Positions 25,776-34,322 of a DNA stretch of 46,300 nucleotides are shown in pieces. How positions within the stretch are numbered: position 1 is the first letter of the stretch; each line of letters begins with the position of its first letter. The notes under the pieces were generated by a model. The model was given only the letters and a program-made list of their open reading frames with translations, was not told where the DNA came from and did not search any database. Origin of the DNA: Thalassovita aquimarina (GTDB lineage: Bacteria > Pseudomonadota > Alphaproteobacteria > Rhodobacterales > Rhodobacteraceae); contig NZ_JADMKU010000026.1 in NCBI RefSeq assembly GCF_018219815.1, positions 1-46,300 on the forward strand. The letters are read 5' to 3'. The position numbers and the translations under genes were made by a program.

Positions 25776-26683
25776 TAAGCCAAGAAACGGTTGATCCAGT
25801 CACAAATCGCCCCAAAACTTCTCTTCGCACGCTCGCTGCAATGCCGGGCGCGCAGATACCCGTGAACAAGTTGCGGCTCGTTGCGCCAATCGGCCCGGAT
25901 GCCTGCGGCCTGAAGCGCCGCCTGGTAGGCGGGACCGTCATCGCGGATCGGATCGACATCGGCGGTTACGACAAAGGCCGGGGGCAGGCCCTCGAAACTC
26001 GCGGCGCGCAGCGGCGAGGCCTCGGGGTTTGAACGCCGAATTTCCGCATTGCCGCCGGTGATCATATCGGCATAGCCTTTCAGGTCCTGGGTACGCAGCA
26101 GCGGTGCCTCGGCATTTTCGGTATAGGAAGGCGCATCCATATCCCCGCCAAGCCCGGGATAGATCAACACCTGCGCCAAGGGCACGGTTCCTCCGATCCG
26201 CCGCATACGGAAACACAGCGCAGCGGACAGGTTCCCGCCCGCGCTGTCCCCGATCGCAATCCCGGACCGGCCATTTGCCGTTTCCGCCTGCCAGACGGCG
26301 GCGACATCGTCGATCTGGGCGGGAAACAGATGCTCGGGCGCCAAACGATAATCGACCGAAACCACCTCGCATCCCGTCGCCACCGCCAGTTCCGCGCAGA
26401 CATCGTCGTGACTGTCCAGGCCGCCGACGACGTAGCCGCCGCCGTGGGAATAAAGCAGGAAAGGCCGGCCGGCGGATCCTTCGGGGCTGTAGCGGCGCAC
26501 CGGCACGCCCGCGACCATTTCGTCCCGGACAGGCAGGCCCGCGGGACGCGGTGCCCGAAAGATGTCGCACATGGCATCGTACATGCGGCGATTATCCTCG
26601 GCCGTCGCGCCATTCGCCTCGGCGGGATAGGCGGCCTCGGTGTCAGCAATGAAGCGCAGCACTTCGGGGTCGGTGATCTGCAT
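25775..26683 (-). CDS. Alpha/beta hydrolase (hormone-sensitive lipase-like)
   Basis: The start is the ATG at 26683 (MQITDPEVLRF), 4 bp after the ABC ATPase stop; longer in-frame starts would lie inside that gene. The 302-residue protein has the oxyanion motif HGGGYVVGG, the nucleophile elbow GDSAGG, an Asp in VTADVDPIRDDGP and a His in LVHGYLRA: the complete HSL-family triad. Such enzymes hydrolyse short-chain esters. As last gene of a carnitine cluster it might cleave acylcarnitine or carnitine ester substrates before carnitine is oxidised; that is inference from position only. The stop codon sits exactly at the end of a mini IS5-like element. Confidence 0.9.
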   Translation of the reverse strand: MQITDPEVLRFIADTEAAYPAEANGATAEDNRRMYDAMCDIFRAPRPAGLPVRDEMVAGVPVRRYSPEGSAGRPFLLYSHGGGYVVGGLDSHDDVCAELAVATGCEVVSVDYRLAPEHLFPAQIDDVAAVWQAETANGRSGIAIGDSAGGNLSAALCFRMRRIGGTVPLAQVLIYPGLGGDMDAPSYTENAEAPLLRTQDLKGYADMITGGNAEIRRSNPEASPLRAASFEGLPPAFVVTADVDPIRDDGPAYQAALQAAGIRADWRNEPQLVHGYLRARHCSERAKRSFGAICDWINRFLA

Positions 26684-26687
26684 GGGC

Positions 26688-28310
26688 TCAGCCTTTCTTG
26701 CGGTCTTGTATCGTGGTGTCCAGCCAGTCCGGGTCCATTTCGGGGACCGAACTGAGCAGCAGTTTGGTGTAGGGGTGGTGCGGCGGGGAGAACATCTGTC
26801 CCTTGGGGCCCTGTTCAACCACGCGCCCCTTCTGCATCACCACCACATAATCGGCGATGGCCTTCACCGTCGCCAGATCGTGGGTGATGAACATATAGGC
26901 CAGCCCGCGTTCTTCCTGCAGGCGCTTCAGCAACCGCAGGATGCCCTCGGCCACCAGTTGGTCCAACGCCGAGGTCACCTCGTCGCAGATGATGAAGCGC
27001 GGCTCTGCCGCCAGCGCGCGGGCAATGCCGATCCGCTGCTTTTGTCCGCCCGACAGGGCCGCGGGGTAGCGATCGATGAACTGGTCCGGTTCCAGTTCGA
27101 TCGCTGACAGCAATTCGCGGATCTTCTCTTCCTGCGCCTTGCCGCGCAGTCCCAGATAAAACCGGATCGGACGGCCGATAATTTCCCGGATGGTCTGTTT
27201 TGGGTTCAGCGCGGTATCGGCGGATTGATAGATCATCTGAACCTGCCGCAGCTCGTCCTTGCTGCGCGCCGCCAGTTGCGCGGGCAAGGCTGCGCCATCC
27301 AGTTCGATCGCCCCCGCGACCGGCGGCAGCAGCCCGGTGATCGCCCGCGCGGTGGTGGATTTTCCGGACCCGCTTTCGCCCACCACGGCCACCGTATGAC
27401 CGGCATGGATGTCGAAACTGACATCGTCGAGGACCGGCGCCCCGCGCACGTATTCTGCGGTGACGTTCCGAACCCGTATCACGGGCACCTCATCCGACGC
27501 GGGGGCGCTTTTCTCCTCGGAGGTGAAGCTGCGCACCGCCCAGAGCGATCTGGAATACTCCTCCTTCGGGGCGGCCAGCATGTCGCGGGTCGGTTGTTCC
27601 TCGACCTCTTCGCCCCGCAGCAGGATCTTGATGCGGTCGGCCATCTGCGCAACCACCGCCAGATCGTGGGTGATATAGATCGCGGCGGTCCCCAGTTCCC
27701 TGACAACGTCGCGGATCGCGCCCAGCACTTCGATCTGGGTGGTCACATCCAGCGCCGTGGTCGGTTCATCGAAGATGATCAGGTCCGGCTTGCAGGACAT
27801 GGCCATTGCCGTCATCGCCCGCTGCAATTGGCCGCCGGAAACCTGATGCGGATACCGGAAACCGATCTCGTCCGGGTTCGGCAGGCGTAGCTGGGCGTAG
27901 ATTTCGCGCGCTTCCTGTTCGGCTTGCCCGCGCGGGATCAGGCGGTGGATGCTGGTCGGCGCTTCGGCGTACTGGTCGATCAGCCGATGGGCGGGGTTGA
28001 AATACGCCGCTGCGGATTGCGCCACGTAGGCAATGCGCTTGCCCCGCAGCCCGCGGCGGCGGCGCTCGCTCATCCCCAGCAGGTCCATGCCATCGAAGGT
28101 GACGCTGCCCTGCGAAATCCGCGTCCCGTCCCGCGAATATCCCATCGCCGCGAGACCCAGCGTGGATTTGCCCGCCCCGGATTCTCCGATCAGGCCCAGC
28201 ACCTCGCCGCGCCGCAGGTCAAGATCCACGCACTTGATGATCGGCTGCCAGATATCGCCTTGCCGGCCTTCGATCCGAAGATCGCGAATGGTCAGAAGAG
28301 TGTCGCTCAT
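26688..28310 (-). CDS. Fused dipeptide-type ABC transporter ATPase (two nucleotide-binding domains)
   Basis: The 540-residue protein joins two complete ABC ATPases of the DppD and DppF kinds. Half one (about 1-260) has Walker A GESGAGKST, signature SGGQLQRA and Walker B LIIFDEPTTALD; half two (about 275-530) has GESGSGKST, LSGGQKQRIGIARAL and FIICDEVTSALD. In the second half Glu is kept but the usual PTS is VTS. It would power the permease pair encoded directly upstream at the inner membrane. Its position in an operon with carnitine-degrading enzymes suggests carnitine or a derivative as cargo rather than peptides. Confidence 0.93.
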   Translation of the reverse strand: MSDTLLTIRDLRIEGRQGDIWQPIIKCVDLDLRRGEVLGLIGESGAGKSTLGLAAMGYSRDGTRISQGSVTFDGMDLLGMSERRRRGLRGKRIAYVAQSAAAYFNPAHRLIDQYAEAPTSIHRLIPRGQAEQEAREIYAQLRLPNPDEIGFRYPHQVSGGQLQRAMTAMAMSCKPDLIIFDEPTTALDVTTQIEVLGAIRDVVRELGTAAIYITHDLAVVAQMADRIKILLRGEEVEEQPTRDMLAAPKEEYSRSLWAVRSFTSEEKSAPASDEVPVIRVRNVTAEYVRGAPVLDDVSFDIHAGHTVAVVGESGSGKSTTARAITGLLPPVAGAIELDGAALPAQLAARSKDELRQVQMIYQSADTALNPKQTIREIIGRPIRFYLGLRGKAQEEKIRELLSAIELEPDQFIDRYPAALSGGQKQRIGIARALAAEPRFIICDEVTSALDQLVAEGILRLLKRLQEERGLAYMFITHDLATVKAIADYVVVMQKGRVVEQGPKGQMFSPPHHPYTKLLLSSVPEMDPDWLDTTIQDRKKG

Positions 28311-28320
28311 CGGATCGCCC

Positions 28321-29142
28321 TCAGTCTTTCAGGCCGGATGCGCGATGCAGCATCCAGTCCACAACGAAATTAATGCTAACCGTCAGAAGGGCGATGCAAC
28401 CGGCGGGCAGAAGCGGGGTGATGTCGCCGAAAGTGATCAGCGCCGCGTTGTCCCGCACCATGGACCCCCAATCCGCTGTGGGCGGCTGTATCCCCAGCCC
28501 CAGAAAGGACAGGGCCGAAATCGCCAGGAAGACGAAGCAAAAACGCAGGCCGAACTCGGCCACAAGCGGGGCCATGATATTGGGCAGGATTTCGCGCCGG
28601 ACCAGCCAGCCCAGCCCTTCACCGCGCAGCCGGACGGCCTCGACATAGTCCATCACCACCACGTTCATCGCGACTGCGCGGGACAGTCGAAACACACGGG
28701 TCATTTCCAACATGGCGATGATCAGGACCAGCATCAGGATCGACGTGCCGAAAATCGACAGCAGCAGCAACGCAAACACCAGCGAGGGGATCGCGATCAG
28801 CATATCCACCAGACGCGACAGCGCCTGATCGGTCAGCCCGCCCAGGACAGAAGCCAGCAACCCAAGCGCAGTGCCGATGGTGAAGGCGAGAACGGTCGTG
28901 GCCAATGCGATCCCGATGGAATTGCGCGCCCCGAAGATCAGCCGCGACAGCATGTCCCGGCCCAGATTGTCGGTGCCCAGCAGATAATCGCCGCCCCAGG
29001 GTTCGAACTCCATCCCGACGATTTCGGTCTCCGCAAAGGGGGCCAGCAGATCGGCAAACAAGCCGGTCAGCAGGAAGCCGGTGATCACCACGATCCCGAA
29101 CAGCGCTGTCAGAGGTACGGATTTAAGCGAAATCGATGTCAT
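28321..29142 (-). CDS. ABC transporter permease, DppC-like
   Basis: The 273-residue integral membrane protein has about six helices and the BPD_transp_1 coupling motif in EAVRLRGEGLGWLVRREILP (EAA-type loop), followed by the DppC-typical ending FLGLGIQPPTADWGSMVRD. It would form a heterodimeric channel with the DppB-like protein encoded 3 bp upstream. The short N-terminal tail before the first helix (MTSISLKSVPLTALFG) is somewhat shorter than in classical DppC. Confidence 0.92.
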   Translation of the reverse strand: MTSISLKSVPLTALFGIVVITGFLLTGLFADLLAPFAETEIVGMEFEPWGGDYLLGTDNLGRDMLSRLIFGARNSIGIALATTVLAFTIGTALGLLASVLGGLTDQALSRLVDMLIAIPSLVFALLLLSIFGTSILMLVLIIAMLEMTRVFRLSRAVAMNVVVMDYVEAVRLRGEGLGWLVRREILPNIMAPLVAEFGLRFCFVFLAISALSFLGLGIQPPTADWGSMVRDNAALITFGDITPLLPAGCIALLTVSINFVVDWMLHRASGLKD

Positions 29143-29145
29143 GGA

Positions 29146-30108
29146 TTACTTCCTGTGCATCAGGCGCGGATTGGTGGCGATGGCCAGCACGTCGGCGCCA
29201 AGGTTCAGAAGAATGTAGATACCGGCAAAGATCAGGCAGCAGGCCTGCACGACCGGGATGTCCCGCTTCGCGACCGAGTCCACCATCAGCTGCCCCAGGC
29301 CGGGATAGACGAAGACCACTTCGACAATCACCACCCCCGTCACCAGATAGGCCAGGTTCAAGGCCACCACGTTGACAATCGGGGCCAGCGCGTTCGGCAG
29401 CGCGTGCCGCAGGATGACCCGGACCGGGGAGGCGCCTTTGAGCCGGGCCATTTCGATATAGGGTTGCGCCAACAGATTGATGATCGCGGCACGTGTCATC
29501 CGCATCATGTGGGCGGTGACCACCAGCACAAGCGTCAAGGCAGGCAGAAAGGTCCGGAACAGCATCGTGGACAAATCCGCATCGCTGCCGAAATCCGCGA
29601 TCGAGGGGAACAGCCCCCACGTCACCGAGAAATACAGCAACAGGATATAGGCCACGAAATATTCCGGGAACGAAATCGAGGTCAGTGTCAGGATGTTCAC
29701 CGCGCGGTCGAACCAGCTTCCGCGGTACAAAGCGGCCAGCAGGCCCAGCGTGATCGACAGAGGAACCGCGATGGCGGCGGCATAGATGGCCAGGAACAGC
29801 GTATTGGCGAAGCGCCCCGCCAGCAATTCGGCGATGTCCCGGCCATTCGCCAGAGACGTTCCGAAATCGCCCCGTACGACGCCGCCCAGCCAGTTGAAAT
29901 AGCGCAGCATCGCGGGTTGATCCAACCCCAGTTCGCGCCTGAACGCCTCGACCGTTTCGGGGGTGGCGGATTGGCCCAGCACTTCCTCGGCCAGATCGCC
30001 GGGCAACAGTTCGATCGCAAAAAAGATGAACAGGGATATGGCGAACAGTGTCAGCAGGCCAAGCGCGAGCCTGTGCAGGATCATCGAGACGAGCGGGTGT
30101 AGCGTCAT
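29146..30108 (-). CDS. ABC transporter permease, DppB-like
   Basis: The 320-residue membrane protein starts MTLHPLVSMILHRLALGLL and has DppB hallmarks: the GDFGTSLANGRDI periplasmic segment, about six helices, and the EAA-like loop EMARLKGASPVRVILRHALP. The ATG overlaps the stop of the carnitine dehydrogenase gene by 4 bp (ATGA), so enzyme and transporter are translationally coupled. It pairs with the DppC-like permease downstream. Confidence 0.92.
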   Translation of the reverse strand: MTLHPLVSMILHRLALGLLTLFAISLFIFFAIELLPGDLAEEVLGQSATPETVEAFRRELGLDQPAMLRYFNWLGGVVRGDFGTSLANGRDIAELLAGRFANTLFLAIYAAAIAVPLSITLGLLAALYRGSWFDRAVNILTLTSISFPEYFVAYILLLYFSVTWGLFPSIADFGSDADLSTMLFRTFLPALTLVLVVTAHMMRMTRAAIINLLAQPYIEMARLKGASPVRVILRHALPNALAPIVNVVALNLAYLVTGVVIVEVVFVYPGLGQLMVDSVAKRDIPVVQACCLIFAGIYILLNLGADVLAIATNPRLMHRK

Positions 30109-31616
30109 GTTGCCTCCACTTCCCTAACCGGCCAGCCAATGTCGCGGATCGGCTGGCCCGCATGCGCCGGGGCGGCGATCCCGCGCTGACCGGGGGACAG
30201 TTGCGCCAGGCGTTCGGTCAGCGGAGAGGCCATCGGCGCGGCCTTCCCTGCCGCCGTATCCACATGCATCAGCATATGTTCGGCCGTCGCCTGAACATTT
30301 CCTGCCTCGTCAACCATCTCGTGATGCAGACGGATTCGCTTGGCATCGTGGCCCAGAACGGTTGTGCGTACGGAAATATGCGTGTTCGCCTTGGTTTCCG
30401 ACAGGTGGCGGATATGGGTTTCCACCGTGTAGACCGACCGCCCCGCCGCGCGATACCCGGCATCCATGCCGATGTGGCCCAGAAAGGCGTCGGTCGCATC
30501 GCCGAACACCTGAAGATAGCGGAACTCTGTCATGTGGCCGTTATAGTCCAGCCACTCGCCCGAGACTTGCGTTTTGTGCAAGACCAAAGGCCTCGTATAG
30601 TCCGGGGTTTCCCGGACAGCCGTGTCTTTGGCCCGCTCGAAGAAGCGTTCCTCCATCTGCCGCAGGCTCTGCCCCGCGCCCCAGTCCTGCGCTTTCAGCG
30701 CTTGATAGATGCCGATCAGGTTGTCGTCGCGGATGCGTTCCAATTCGCGGATCGAATACTGCCCGGATTGCGCATCCGACTGATCGCCGATCTTGCCGGC
30801 AAGCTCGTCCGTCATCTCCGGCACGTCCATCAGCTTGGTCCAGGGCCATTTCAGCGCCGGGCCGAACTGTTCGATGAAATGCTTCATCCCGGCTTCGCCG
30901 CCCGCGATGCGATAGGTTTCGAACAGGCCCATCTGCGCCCAACGCAGGCCGAAGGAATATCGGATGACGTCGTCGATTTCCTCGGTCGAGGCGACATCGT
31001 CATGCACCAGCCACAGCGCTTCGCGCCAGACCGCTTCCAGCAGGCGATCCCCGATATGGGCGTCGATTTCTTTGCGCACCCGCAGCGGGAACATCCCGAT
31101 TTCGCGCTGAATGCCGGCGGCGCGGGCCAGGGCGGCTTCGTCATTGGCGGGGCTGCCCACCAGTTCCACCAGCGGGATCAGGTAGACCGGGTTGAACGGA
31201 TGCGCCACGAACAGGCGTTCGGGATGGATCATCCCCTCTTGCAGTTGCGACGGCTTGAACCCGGAGGTGGACGAACCGATCAAGGCATCGGGCCGGGCGG
31301 CCGCTTCGACTTCGGCGATCACCTTGTGTTTCAGGTCAAGCCGCTCGGGTACGCTTTCCTGGATGTAGTCGGCATCGGCCACCGCGCTGGCCAGGTCGTC
31401 ATGGAAGGTCAGCACACCTTCGGGGCACGCCGGGGCCTGTATCATCTTGCCATAGGCGCGGCGGGCGTTTTCCAGCACCTCCCCGACGATCCGCGCCGCT
31501 TCGGGATGGGGATCGTAAATCGCCACGTCGATGCCGTTCAGCAGGAACCGGGCGATCCAGCCGCCACCGATGACGCCACCACCGATACAGGCGGCTTTCT
31601 TGAGTGTCACAGACAT
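30105..31616 (-). CDS. Carnitine 3-dehydrogenase fused to betainyl-CoA thioesterase
   Basis: The 503-residue protein has an N-terminal 3-hydroxyacyl-CoA-dehydrogenase-like NAD domain (GGGVIGGGW near 12-20, substrate-site HPFNPVYLIPLVE, then the helical C-domain) to about 315. A hot-dog thioesterase domain follows (about 345-470) with GEWLDYNGHMTEFRY, the 4-hydroxybenzoyl-CoA-thioesterase-like signature. This fusion is the known architecture of bacterial L-carnitine dehydrogenases: the first part oxidises L-carnitine to 3-dehydrocarnitine, the second hydrolyses betainyl-CoA to glycine betaine. The BKACE enzyme needed between the two steps is in the same cluster. A hairpin terminator separates this gene from the solute-binding protein gene upstream. 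Confidence 0.92.
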   Translation of the reverse strand: MSVTLKKAACIGGGVIGGGWIARFLLNGIDVAIYDPHPEAARIVGEVLENARRAYGKMIQAPACPEGVLTFHDDLASAVADADYIQESVPERLDLKHKVIAEVEAAARPDALIGSSTSGFKPSQLQEGMIHPERLFVAHPFNPVYLIPLVELVGSPANDEAALARAAGIQREIGMFPLRVRKEIDAHIGDRLLEAVWREALWLVHDDVASTEEIDDVIRYSFGLRWAQMGLFETYRIAGGEAGMKHFIEQFGPALKWPWTKLMDVPEMTDELAGKIGDQSDAQSGQYSIRELERIRDDNLIGIYQALKAQDWGAGQSLRQMEERFFERAKDTAVRETPDYTRPLVLHKTQVSGEWLDYNGHMTEFRYLQVFGDATDAFLGHIGMDAGYRAAGRSVYTVETHIRHLSETKANTHISVRTTVLGHDAKRIRLHHEMVDEAGNVQATAEHMLMHVDTAAGKAAPMASPLTERLAQLSPGQRGIAAPAHAGQPIRDIGWPVREVEAT

Positions 31617-31667
31617 TGCAATCCTATTGCTACAGAGGGACCGGCGCCCAAAGGCGACGAAGTCGAA

Positions 31668-31710
31668 GAAAAAGAAAATGTATCGCCCCGCCGCCGACAG
31701 GCGACGGGGC
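31668..31710 (-). terminator. Intra-operon intrinsic terminator (attenuator)
   Basis: On the minus strand GCCCCGTCGCC pairs with GGCGGCGGGGC (31685-31710; 11 bp with one G-U pair, 4-base loop), followed by a T-rich stretch down to about 31668. It lies 12 bp after the solute-binding protein stop, a common place to make the binding protein more abundant than the downstream enzymes. Confidence 0.8.
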
Positions 31711-31721
31711 AGCGGATGCGC

Positions 31722-33272
31722 TTAGACCATCCACCAGCGTTCGACGGCTTTCCAGCCATCGAGGAAGCGGTTCGAGGCCAGCTTGCCATGCTGGATACGC
31801 TCGGATTTCCCATCGATGAAGTTCGAGAACATCGGGATGATCGACCCGCCATCGTCGCGGCAAAGCTGCTGCATCTCGCCGTACATCTCGGCACGCTTGG
31901 CGTCGTCCAGTTCCACCCGCGCCTCTTTCAGCAGGGCATTGAACCGTTCATTCGACCAATGGCTTTCGTTCCAGCTTGCCCCGTCCGCATAGACCATCGA
32001 GAACATCCAGTCCTCGGTCGGGCGACCGTTCCAATAGCTCATGCAAAAGGGTTTCTTCAGCCAGACGTTGGACCAGTACCCATCTGCCGGTTCGTTCTTC
32101 ACATTCACCTTGATCCCGGCCTTTGCCGCAGATTCCTGGAACAGCACCGCCGCATCCACCGCGCCGGAAAAGGCCGCGGAAGACGCCGACAGGGTAACGT
32201 CCAGCGCATCCATTCCGGCCTGTTTCAGGTGGAACTTGGCCTTGTCAGGGTCATAGCTTCGCTGTTCCAGTTCGGCGTTGTAGAACCGGTAGGCCGGACC
32301 GATGGGAGTGTCATTGCCCACGGTGCCATGACCGCGCAAGATTTTCTCGACCATCTCTTCGCGATTGATGGCGTGTTTCAGGGCCAACCGCACGTTCACG
32401 TCATTGAACGGTGCGGAATCGCAATGCATCGGGAACGGGAAGTGTGCCGATCCGGTGACTTCCACCGTTTCGATCCCCGGCCGGCGTTTCAGCATGTGCA
32501 CCGTCTTCGTGGGAACACCGTTGATGATCTCCACTTCGCCGGTGACAAGCGCGTTTTGCCGTGCGGTCGGGTCGTTGATGGTCAGCAGCGTCACCTCGTC
32601 GAACCAGGCGCGGCCTTCCTTCCAATAGTCGTCCCGCCGCTTCAGGCGGATACGCACACCCGGTTCATGTTCTTCCAGCGTATAGCCGCCGGTGCCGATC
32701 CCGGATTTCCAATCCAGTTTGCCCGAGGCATCGGCAGGCATGATCAGCAGGTGGTAATCCGCCGCGACAAAGGGGAAATCGGCATTGCCCGACCCCAGTT
32801 CGAACACCACCACATGATCGCCATCGGCGCGGATATCCACCACATCCTTCAGCAATTCCTTGGCGCCCGATTTCGTTTCTTCGCCCCGGTGGTGATTGTA
32901 AGACGCAATGACATCCGCTGCGGTCAGCGGTTTGCCGTTGGAAAAGCTGACCTTGCGCAGTTTGAAAGTCCATGTCTTTGCATCTGCACTGGGGGTGATC
33001 TCCTCGGCCAATTCGGGTTTGGCCGCGCCGTTTTCGTCGATTTCGACCAGGTTGTTGCAGACACCGCCCAGCATGGCCGTCACCACCGGCCCACCGGTGT
33101 AGGTCGCCGGATCGATGCTGTCCGAGGTCGCCCCGCCGGAATGGCCGATCCGCGCATGACCGCCCTTTTGCGGTGCAGGCTGGGCAAATACCCTGGGGGC
33201 GACCCCCAAGGCAAGCGCCGCAGCAGACGTGCCGCGCAGAAATCCGCGGCGGTCAAGATGGGTCAGTGTCAT
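31722..33272 (-). CDS. ABC transporter solute-binding protein (family 5, peptide/nickel type)
   Basis: The start is the ATG at 33272, after AGGGAGAGAAG; it opens MTLTHLDRRGFLRGTSAA, a twin-arginine signal ending near AQPAPQKGG. The remaining 480 or so residues form an SBP_bac_5 protein: WTFKLRKVSFSNGKPLTAAD and NDVNVRLALKHAINREEMV are typical. The cargo is predicted from context to be carnitine or a carnitine ester, carried to the DppBC-like permeases encoded two to three genes downstream. A strong hairpin follows the stop. Confidence 0.93.
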   Translation of the reverse strand: MTLTHLDRRGFLRGTSAAALALGVAPRVFAQPAPQKGGHARIGHSGGATSDSIDPATYTGGPVVTAMLGGVCNNLVEIDENGAAKPELAEEITPSADAKTWTFKLRKVSFSNGKPLTAADVIASYNHHRGEETKSGAKELLKDVVDIRADGDHVVVFELGSGNADFPFVAADYHLLIMPADASGKLDWKSGIGTGGYTLEEHEPGVRIRLKRRDDYWKEGRAWFDEVTLLTINDPTARQNALVTGEVEIINGVPTKTVHMLKRRPGIETVEVTGSAHFPFPMHCDSAPFNDVNVRLALKHAINREEMVEKILRGHGTVGNDTPIGPAYRFYNAELEQRSYDPDKAKFHLKQAGMDALDVTLSASSAAFSGAVDAAVLFQESAAKAGIKVNVKNEPADGYWSNVWLKKPFCMSYWNGRPTEDWMFSMVYADGASWNESHWSNERFNALLKEARVELDDAKRAEMYGEMQQLCRDDGGSIIPMFSNFIDGKSERIQHGKLASNRFLDGWKAVERWWMV

Positions 33273-33331
33273 GGTCTTCTCTCCCTTTGGTTCTGGGGTT
33301 CGAGTGCCCCAAACTTGTGATAAACGGCGCC

Positions 33332-34225
33332 TTACCAGCGCTTCTTCAATTTCAGTTTCTCCCGCACCTGCGCGGGCGTCATCAACGACACGTTCATCGC
33401 CGACAGCAAGTTGGCCGTGCGTTCGACCAGATCGCCATTCGTCGCCAGAACGCCCTTTTCCAGCCAGATATTGTCTTCCAGGCCCACGCGAACATTCCCG
33501 CCCGCCAACACCGCCTGCGCGGCATAGGGCAATTGCATGCGTCCGATCGAGAACATGGAATAGACCCATCCGTCCGGGATGTTGTTGACCATGGCCATCA
33601 ACGAATTCGGATCGTTCGGCGCACCATAGGGTATGCCCATGCAAAGTTGGATCAGAACCGGATCGTCGATCAGCCCCTCTTCGACCAGCGTTTTCGCCAG
33701 CCAGAGGTGCCCCAGGTCGAATACTTCGATTTCGGGCCTCACACCGGCATCCTGAATGCGCTTGGCCATTGCCCGCAGGGTACCGGGCGTGTTGGTCATC
33801 ACGTAGTCCGCCTCGGCGAAGTTCATTGTGCCGCAATCCAATGTACAGATTTCGGGCAGCAGTTCCTCGACATGCACCAACCGTTCGGTGGCGCCCACCA
33901 TATCCGTGCCGTCCGGATTCAACGGCAGCGGCGCCTCGGCCGATCCCAGAACGATATCGCCGCCCATACCGGCCGTCAGGTTCAGGATGACATCGGTGCC
34001 ACTGTCGCGAACGCGGGCCACGACTTCGCGATACAGCGCCGGATCGCGCGACGGCGCGCCGGTTTCAGGGTCTCGCACATGCACGTGCGCCACCGCCGCG
34101 CCCGCCTGCGCCGCCTCGACACAGGCCGCCGCAATTTGTGCAGGTGTCACGGGCACCTTGTCGCTTTTCAGGTGGCTTTGTCCCGATCCCGTCACAGCAC
34201 AGGTAATAAATGCATCCCAGTTCAA
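33332..34225 (-). CDS. BKACE-family 3-dehydrocarnitine cleavage enzyme
   Basis: The 297-residue protein belongs to the DUF849/BKACE (3-keto-5-aminohexanoate cleavage) family: HVHVRDPETG with the zinc ligands H47 and H49, LNLTAGMGG, the acid LDCGTMNF, and GLEDNIWLEKG near the end. In carnitine-degrading bacteria the homologue combines 3-dehydrocarnitine with acetyl-CoA to give acetoacetate and betainyl-CoA; the linked dehydrogenase/thioesterase supports that assignment. The start is a TTG at 34225, 7 bases after GGAGG, which agrees with the family N-terminus (NWDAFITCAVTG). It is first in the carnitine operon and divergent from the regulator gene. Confidence 0.9.
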   Translation of the reverse strand: MNWDAFITCAVTGSGQSHLKSDKVPVTPAQIAAACVEAAQAGAAVAHVHVRDPETGAPSRDPALYREVVARVRDSGTDVILNLTAGMGGDIVLGSAEAPLPLNPDGTDMVGATERLVHVEELLPEICTLDCGTMNFAEADYVMTNTPGTLRAMAKRIQDAGVRPEIEVFDLGHLWLAKTLVEEGLIDDPVLIQLCMGIPYGAPNDPNSLMAMVNNIPDGWVYSMFSIGRMQLPYAAQAVLAGGNVRVGLEDNIWLEKGVLATNGDLVERTANLLSAMNVSLMTPAQVREKLKLKKRW

Positions 34226-34322
34226 GGTTGCGCCTCCGAATCTCTAAAATTGGTTCCGATGACGGATAGCCTAGACACGAAATTCTCTTTCTATTTTGCC
34301 GTATCCGCCATACTATTTGCCT
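34226..34322. promoter_or_regulatory. Divergent promoter region with candidate operator
   Basis: The 97 bp between the carnitine operon and the regulator must hold both promoters. Arms ATGACGGATA (34259-34268) and TATCCGCCAT (34302-34311) are inverted with 9 of 10 bases matching, a plausible CdhR-type looped operator; the second arm also lies within GTATCCGCCATAC, a small palindrome. Confidence 0.5.

Noticed and set aside
28033-30102. Plus-strand ORF of 689 codons over the ABC permease genes
   Set aside because: Gln/His/Arg-rich mirror of hydrophobic membrane-protein codons; no motif.
30048-33320. Plus-strand ORF of 1090 codons across the carnitine dehydrogenase and binding-protein genes
   Set aside because: It is an antisense shadow of two well supported genes and spans their terminator; no domain is visible.
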